Source of the DNA: a bacterium TMED88
GTDB taxonomy: Bacteria; Myxococcota_A; UBA9160; UBA4427
Assembly: GCA_002171515.1 (NCBI GenBank)
Contig: NHEP01000116.1
Coordinates: 1 to 34,501, forward strand
Direction of reading: 5' to 3'
Length of the DNA stretch: 34,501 nt
The notes beneath the pieces were generated by a model. It made no database searches and was not told the DNA's origin. It saw only the letters and a program-made list of their open reading frames with translations. This document shows positions 31,454 to 34,501 of this stretch, in pieces (position 1 is the stretch's first letter; each line of letters starts with the position of its first letter). The position numbers and the translations under genes are program-made.

Positions 31454-31471
31454 ATTGTATAACTGATTGTA
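31454..31471 (-). promoter_or_regulatory. Shared operator-like motif, site 4
   Basis: On the minus strand TACAATCAGTTATACAAT. It lies in the divergent region between SDR (31372) and ligase (31538). It is nearly identical to site 2 (only the order of two bases at the 5' side differs over 21 positions, TAGTACAA versus TAGTCAAA). A plus-strand -10-like TAGATT sits two bases downstream (31473-31478), so binding would cover the ligase promoter spacer. Confidence 0.65.
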
Positions 31472-31537
31472 CTAGATTCATGACGGGGACCCAACGCGGA
31501 GCGCCCCCGTCACGCCAACCCAAAGGAACCCCCGGAG

Positions 31538-33136
31538 ATGGTCTCGCAATTCGATCCAGCCTCTTTCCCACGAGCGGATGACGACGCGGCCACCCTCGCG
31601 CTCGACCCGAACTTTGTCTTGCCTCGGCGGGTCGCGCACTGGGCGGAGCGCGACCCCAACCGGCCCTTTCTCATCGAAGTCAGCGGCCGAACCTCCACCT
31701 ACGGCGAAACCCTCGACGGAATTCGCCGCTGGGTTCGTTACCTCAAAGAAGTTGGCGTTCGTCGAGGGGATTACGTTCTTTCGATGCTGCCGGCCTCAAT
31801 CGACGCACACTGCCTTTGGATGGCAACCAGCTGCCTCGGCGCGTGCGAAGTGCCCATCAACCCCGAGCTTCGCGGGGCATTTCTTGAGCACGCCTTAACC
31901 GATGCAGGGGCCCGAGTTTGTTTTGCCCGACCGGAAATCGCACCCGTCGCGATCGATGCCGGCATCGCGAACCTCCAAGTGTTCAAGGTCGATCGTCAGC
32001 AGCCCGAGGCCGCGCAAGCAGACCCCGAGAATATCGAACTGCCTCTTCCCGAAGATCCGTCGTGCGTGATCTACACCTCTGGCACGACAGGCCCTGCCAA
32101 AGGAGCCATCCTCTCATGGGCCCAGATGAGCGCCACGATCGGACGCATTCCACGCTCCTGGTTTTCGGAGACGGACGCGGTCTATAGCTGCCACGCGATG
32201 TTCCACATCACGGGTCGCTCTCCCATGCCAGCGATGAGCGACGTCGGGGGTCGGATTGTCCTCCGGGAGCACTTTTCTCTCGCCGCCTTCTGGGAAGATA
32301 TTCGCCACCATGGTTGTACCAGCACGACGGCTTTCGTCAGCCTTCTGATGGGTCAGCCGGAACGCGAGGACGACGACCAAAACCCGCTCCGGGTGGTCTT
32401 TGGCGGCCACGATGGCCGGGCCAACCGTCGCTTCGCCGAACGGTTCAACGTCAGGACCCTCGACTTCTATGGCAGCACGGAGGCGGGCTTTCCGATCGGA
32501 CTTCGCCGACCCCGGGAAGAAGCCGCGCAACGCCGGGACTGCGGCTGGCTGCGGCGGGGGTACGCCGCCAAAATTTGTGACGAGGCCGGCGACGAGGTCG
32601 ATCGGGGGGTCGCCGGCGAACTTCTCATCCGTCCGCCGCATCGCCTTTTGATGACGCTCGGCTATCTCGGTCAGCCGGAGAAGACCGCCGCCGCCATTGC
32701 GGAGGGCTGGTACCGCACCGGCGATCGGCTCATCCAACACGTCGACGAGAGTTTCGAATTCGTCGATCGCATGCGGGACACGATTCGCCGAATGGGTGAA
32801 AACATTTCCTCTTCCGCTTTGGAAGCCAGCGTCGCCTCCGATCCCGAGGTACTCGAATGCGCTGCCATTGGCCTTCCCGATCCCACCGCCGGACAAGAGG
32901 TGGCCCTGGTCGTCATCCCGCGACCGGGGTGCTCGCTTGAGCCTTCAGCCCTGTTTGAGCGACTGGCCCAAACGTTGCCGCGCTACATGCAGCCCGCCTA
33001 TATCGTGGTGACCACAGCCGATGATCTACCGCGAACCCCGACTCGGAAGATTCGCAAAGTGGCGCTGCCGGAATGGATCGACCTCGAAGAGGCTTGGACC
33101 TCCCCTCGCGCCCAAGTCGCTCTGAAACCGCGCTAA
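31538..33136 (+). CDS. AMP-forming acyl-CoA ligase, CaiC-like
   Basis: The 532-residue protein contains IYTSGTTGPAKGAILSW (178-194), MFHITGRSPMPAMS, FGGHDGRANRRFAERF, FYGSTEAGFPIG, WYRTGDRL and RMRDTIRRMGENISSSALE. The C-terminal lysine motif is RTPTRKIRK. The combination of the NxFHxxG-like region and RxGENIS resembles crotonobetaine/carnitine-CoA ligases and related enzymes for polar or branched acids. It appears monocistronic: its convergent neighbour ends 15 bases downstream, and it shares a promoter region with the SDR at 30470 across motif site 4. Confidence 0.92.
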   Translation: MVSQFDPASFPRADDDAATLALDPNFVLPRRVAHWAERDPNRPFLIEVSGRTSTYGETLDGIRRWVRYLKEVGVRRGDYVLSMLPASIDAHCLWMATSCLGACEVPINPELRGAFLEHALTDAGARVCFARPEIAPVAIDAGIANLQVFKVDRQQPEAAQADPENIELPLPEDPSCVIYTSGTTGPAKGAILSWAQMSATIGRIPRSWFSETDAVYSCHAMFHITGRSPMPAMSDVGGRIVLREHFSLAAFWEDIRHHGCTSTTAFVSLLMGQPEREDDDQNPLRVVFGGHDGRANRRFAERFNVRTLDFYGSTEAGFPIGLRRPREEAAQRRDCGWLRRGYAAKICDEAGDEVDRGVAGELLIRPPHRLLMTLGYLGQPEKTAAAIAEGWYRTGDRLIQHVDESFEFVDRMRDTIRRMGENISSSALEASVASDPEVLECAAIGLPDPTAGQEVALVVIPRPGCSLEPSALFERLAQTLPRYMQPAYIVVTTADDLPRTPTRKIRKVALPEWIDLEEAWTSPRAQVALKPR

Positions 33137-33151
33137 GGCGAGTTGCGGTCT

Positions 33152-33955
33152 CTATCCACCGAGCGGTGAACCAAAGCTTCCTGTGATTCCGGAGTTGATT
33201 TGGCCATTGTCCACCAAGAAGGAAATGCCATTAATTCCCCGGGCCGCGGGGCTGCACAAGAACGCCAAGGGCGCCGCCATGTCCTCAGGCCGCAAGGCAT
33301 CCAAACCAGCCGCCTTGTTGTACTCGGCCGAAAAGCCAAGCCACACTTCCGCGTTGGCGCGCGCCAGCGGCGTATCTGTGGGGCCAGGCTCAATGGCATT
33401 GATGCGGATGCCCTTCTGGATCAACGAGAAGGCAGACTGAGCCACCCAGGCATTGACCGCCTTCTTGCTAAAGAGGTACTGGTCGGTTCCCTCGTGGGCC
33501 TCCGTCCAGGCCACAGCGGCATCCCAATCACTCAGCTGAATGAATTCGCTGAGGGTTTCGAACTCCATCTGCCATCCCAATCCAGCAACAGATGAAATAC
33601 AACCGATCGCGCCTCCTCTCGAAATCGAATCTCGCTCCAGTAGACGATCCACGAGATAGCGCTGCCCGAGGTAATTGATTCGAATCAGTCCCTCGACCCC
33701 ATCGGCGACGCCCGCGCAGCAAAAAACAGCATCGAAAGATCCGGAGGCTTGCTCGACCGCCGCATCCAGGCTCGCCTTCTCCCTTAAGTCCACGCGGATC
33801 TTCTGTTCGGCCGGCCCATCAATCTCGGCCACGTCCATCACGACGACGCTGCCCCCCAATTCACTGACCAAGCGGGTGGTCGCCGCCCCCATTCCGGTGG
33901 CGCCACCGATCACCAGAGCGCGGCGACCGGAATATTGAAAAGAGTCCAGATTCAT
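33152..33955 (-). CDS. SDR of the 3-alpha-hydroxysteroid/coniferyl-alcohol dehydrogenase type
   Basis: The start is the ATG at 33955, with a strong GAGGAGGAGGT ribosome site; the open frame to 34021 crosses the promoter and is not used. The 268-residue protein has VIGGATGMG (15-23), VVVMDVAEID (acidic residue, NAD+ preference) and CCAGVADGVEGLIRINYLG instead of NNAG. Its catalytic pair is Tyr160 and Lys164 (YLFSK) with Ser121/122. The short VDLRE segment, the CAG variant and the extended loop before the tyrosine (FIQLSDWDAAVAWTEAHEG) are features of the 3-alpha-HSD subgroup. A role on a cyclic secondary alcohol is plausible. It is divergent from the aldehyde dehydrogenase. Confidence 0.9.
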   Translation of the reverse strand: MNLDSFQYSGRRALVIGGATGMGAATTRLVSELGGSVVVMDVAEIDGPAEQKIRVDLREKASLDAAVEQASGSFDAVFCCAGVADGVEGLIRINYLGQRYLVDRLLERDSISRGGAIGCISSVAGLGWQMEFETLSEFIQLSDWDAAVAWTEAHEGTDQYLFSKKAVNAWVAQSAFSLIQKGIRINAIEPGPTDTPLARANAEVWLGFSAEYNKAAGLDALRPEDMAAPLAFLCSPAARGINGISFLVDNGQINSGITGSFGSPLGG

Positions 33956-33974
33956 GTGACCTCCTCCTCGTTGG

Positions 33975-34003
33975 TTTAATGATATCACTGATTTGACTAT
34001 AAT
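33975..34003 (+). promoter_or_regulatory. Predicted promoter of the aldehyde dehydrogenase gene
   Basis: TTTAAT (33975-33980) and a perfect TATAAT (33998-34003) are spaced 17 bases apart. The shared motif site 5 fills the spacer almost exactly (33979-33996). This geometry is what is expected for repression by steric block. The ATG follows at 34054 with CAGGAG eight bases upstream. Confidence 0.55.
33979..33996 (-). promoter_or_regulatory. Shared operator-like motif, site 5
   Basis: On the minus strand TCAAATCAGTGATATCAT. It is flanked by ATAG on one side and TAAACC on the other, matching site 2 (ATAG...AAAACC). It lies between -35 and -10 of the predicted aldehyde dehydrogenase promoter and 24 bases upstream of the divergent SDR start at 33955. 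It contains the small palindrome TGATATCA. Confidence 0.65.
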
Positions 34004-34053
34004 GGGGCGAGGCCGATCCACCGTGCCCCCCCCGAACTTCAGGAGATCAGACC

Positions 34054-34501
34054 ATGGACACCCGCTGGAACTACGACCTTTATATCGACGGCCAATGGAC
34101 GGCCGCCGGACAACGGAAAACGATCTCTGTCATTAATCCGGCCACCGAGGAGCCGATTGGTCAAGTCCCGGAGGCCACCGTCGAAGATGCGCGTTCGGCG
34201 ATCGCCGCCGCCCGTCGGGCGTTCGACGAGGGACCTTGGCCCTTCATGAAGCCAGCGGAGCGCGGAGCGCGACTGAAGAAAATGGCCGAAATCCTGGATG
34301 CTCGACACGCCCATCTGCGCGAGTTGATCGTGGCGGAAACCGGCTGCGCGGGCATGATGGTCGATGCGGTGCAGTGCGGCGGGGCCATCGGGATCGGCCA
34401 CTTTAATGCCGAACAAGCCCAGGGCTTGGTCCACTGGATCGAGTCATCGCCCCCCACCGGAGGCCCCGGCGGCGTGGCCGGCAGTGCCGTGGTTCGCGAG
34501 C
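34054..34501 (+). CDS. NAD(P)+-dependent aldehyde dehydrogenase, N-terminal part (3' truncated by window edge)
   Basis: The 149 visible codons encode LYIDGQWTAAG, VINPATEEPIGQVPEATVEDARSAI, ARRAFDEGPWP, RGARLKKMAEIL and ELIVAETGC, the standard N-terminal part of the ALDH superfamily. The cofactor loop and catalytic Cys/Glu lie beyond the window. These enzymes oxidise aldehydes to acids. In this locus it could take the aldehyde from alcohol oxidation after P450 hydroxylation or from retro-aldol cleavage, which is inference. The start has CAGGAG eight bases upstream and a well-formed promoter overlapping shared motif site 5. Confidence 0.95.
   Translation, partial: MDTRWNYDLYIDGQWTAAGQRKTISVINPATEEPIGQVPEATVEDARSAIAAARRAFDEGPWPFMKPAERGARLKKMAEILDARHAHLRELIVAETGCAGMMVDAVQCGGAIGIGHFNAEQAQGLVHWIESSPPTGGPGGVAGSAVVRE

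Noticed and set aside
1-34501. Mobile element, prophage, defence system or CRISPR content
   Set aside because: No transposase, integrase, tRNA, direct-repeat array or phage-like gene was found; every sizeable gene is metabolic or regulatory.

Overview
This 34.5 kb window is a dense catabolic island of acyl-CoA metabolism from an uncultured-type, GC-rich bacterium (roughly 60 % GC by eye). Genes are packed, often with 4-bp ATGA overlaps, good Shine-Dalgarno sites and occasional GTG/TTG starts. I cannot name the taxon. The repertoire (P450 with a small ferredoxin, heteromeric acyl-CoA dehydrogenases, DUF35 plus Ltp-type thiolase-fold protein, LLM flavoprotein, amidohydrolase-2 protein, many SDRs and AMP-forming ligases) resembles steroid/terpenoid/fatty-acid degrading Actinobacteria, Proteobacteria, Myxococcota or Binatota-like lineages. 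No RNA gene, CRISPR array, insertion sequence or phage gene was seen, and no gene-free stretch exceeds about 230 bases.

Layout. (1) 1-1858 (+): the tail of a GPH/MelB-type transporter, then a DUF35 Zn-ribbon protein translationally coupled to a thiolase-fold protein without catalytic cysteines, resembling the Ltp2-ChsH2(DUF35) side-chain aldolase. (2) 6572-1879 (-): a FadR/GntR regulator, a large and a small acyl-CoA dehydrogenase, a cytochrome P450 and its ferredoxin. (3) 6725-10368 (+), divergent from (2): acyl-CoA ligase, SDR, and an APH-like kinase apparently fused to a DUF6285-like domain. This set recalls the levulinate/4-hydroxyacyl-CoA (Lva) pathway. (4) 16593-10416 (-): crotonase, 2,4-dienoyl-CoA-reductase-like SDR, a second small/large dehydrogenase pair, amidohydrolase, LLM oxidoreductase. 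(5) 16716-18307 (+): a crotonase without catalytic glutamates and an SDR. (6) 22632-18331 (-): SDR, ligase, an uncharacterised DUF7064/7065-like protein, crotonase. (7) 22702-30404 (+): crotonase, orphan carboxyltransferase, ligase, isochorismatase-fold protein without its triad, family III CoA-transferase, ligase. (8) 31372-30470 (-) SDR, divergent from 31538-33136 (+) ligase; then 33955-33152 (-) SDR, divergent from a truncated aldehyde dehydrogenase at the right edge.

How it may work together (inference): substrates are hydroxylated by the P450, activated by one of five ligases or by CoA transfer, desaturated by heteromeric dehydrogenases, hydrated and oxidised by crotonases and SDRs, and cleaved by a retro-aldol rather than thiolytic step. 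No thiolase with catalytic cysteines is present. Aldehyde dehydrogenase and carboxyltransferase could process the products.

The most striking structure outside genes is an 18-bp motif, consensus TCAAATCAGTTATAYMAT, in five separate intergenic regions, four of them divergent promoters spread over 34 kb. It points to one regulator controlling most transcription units here.
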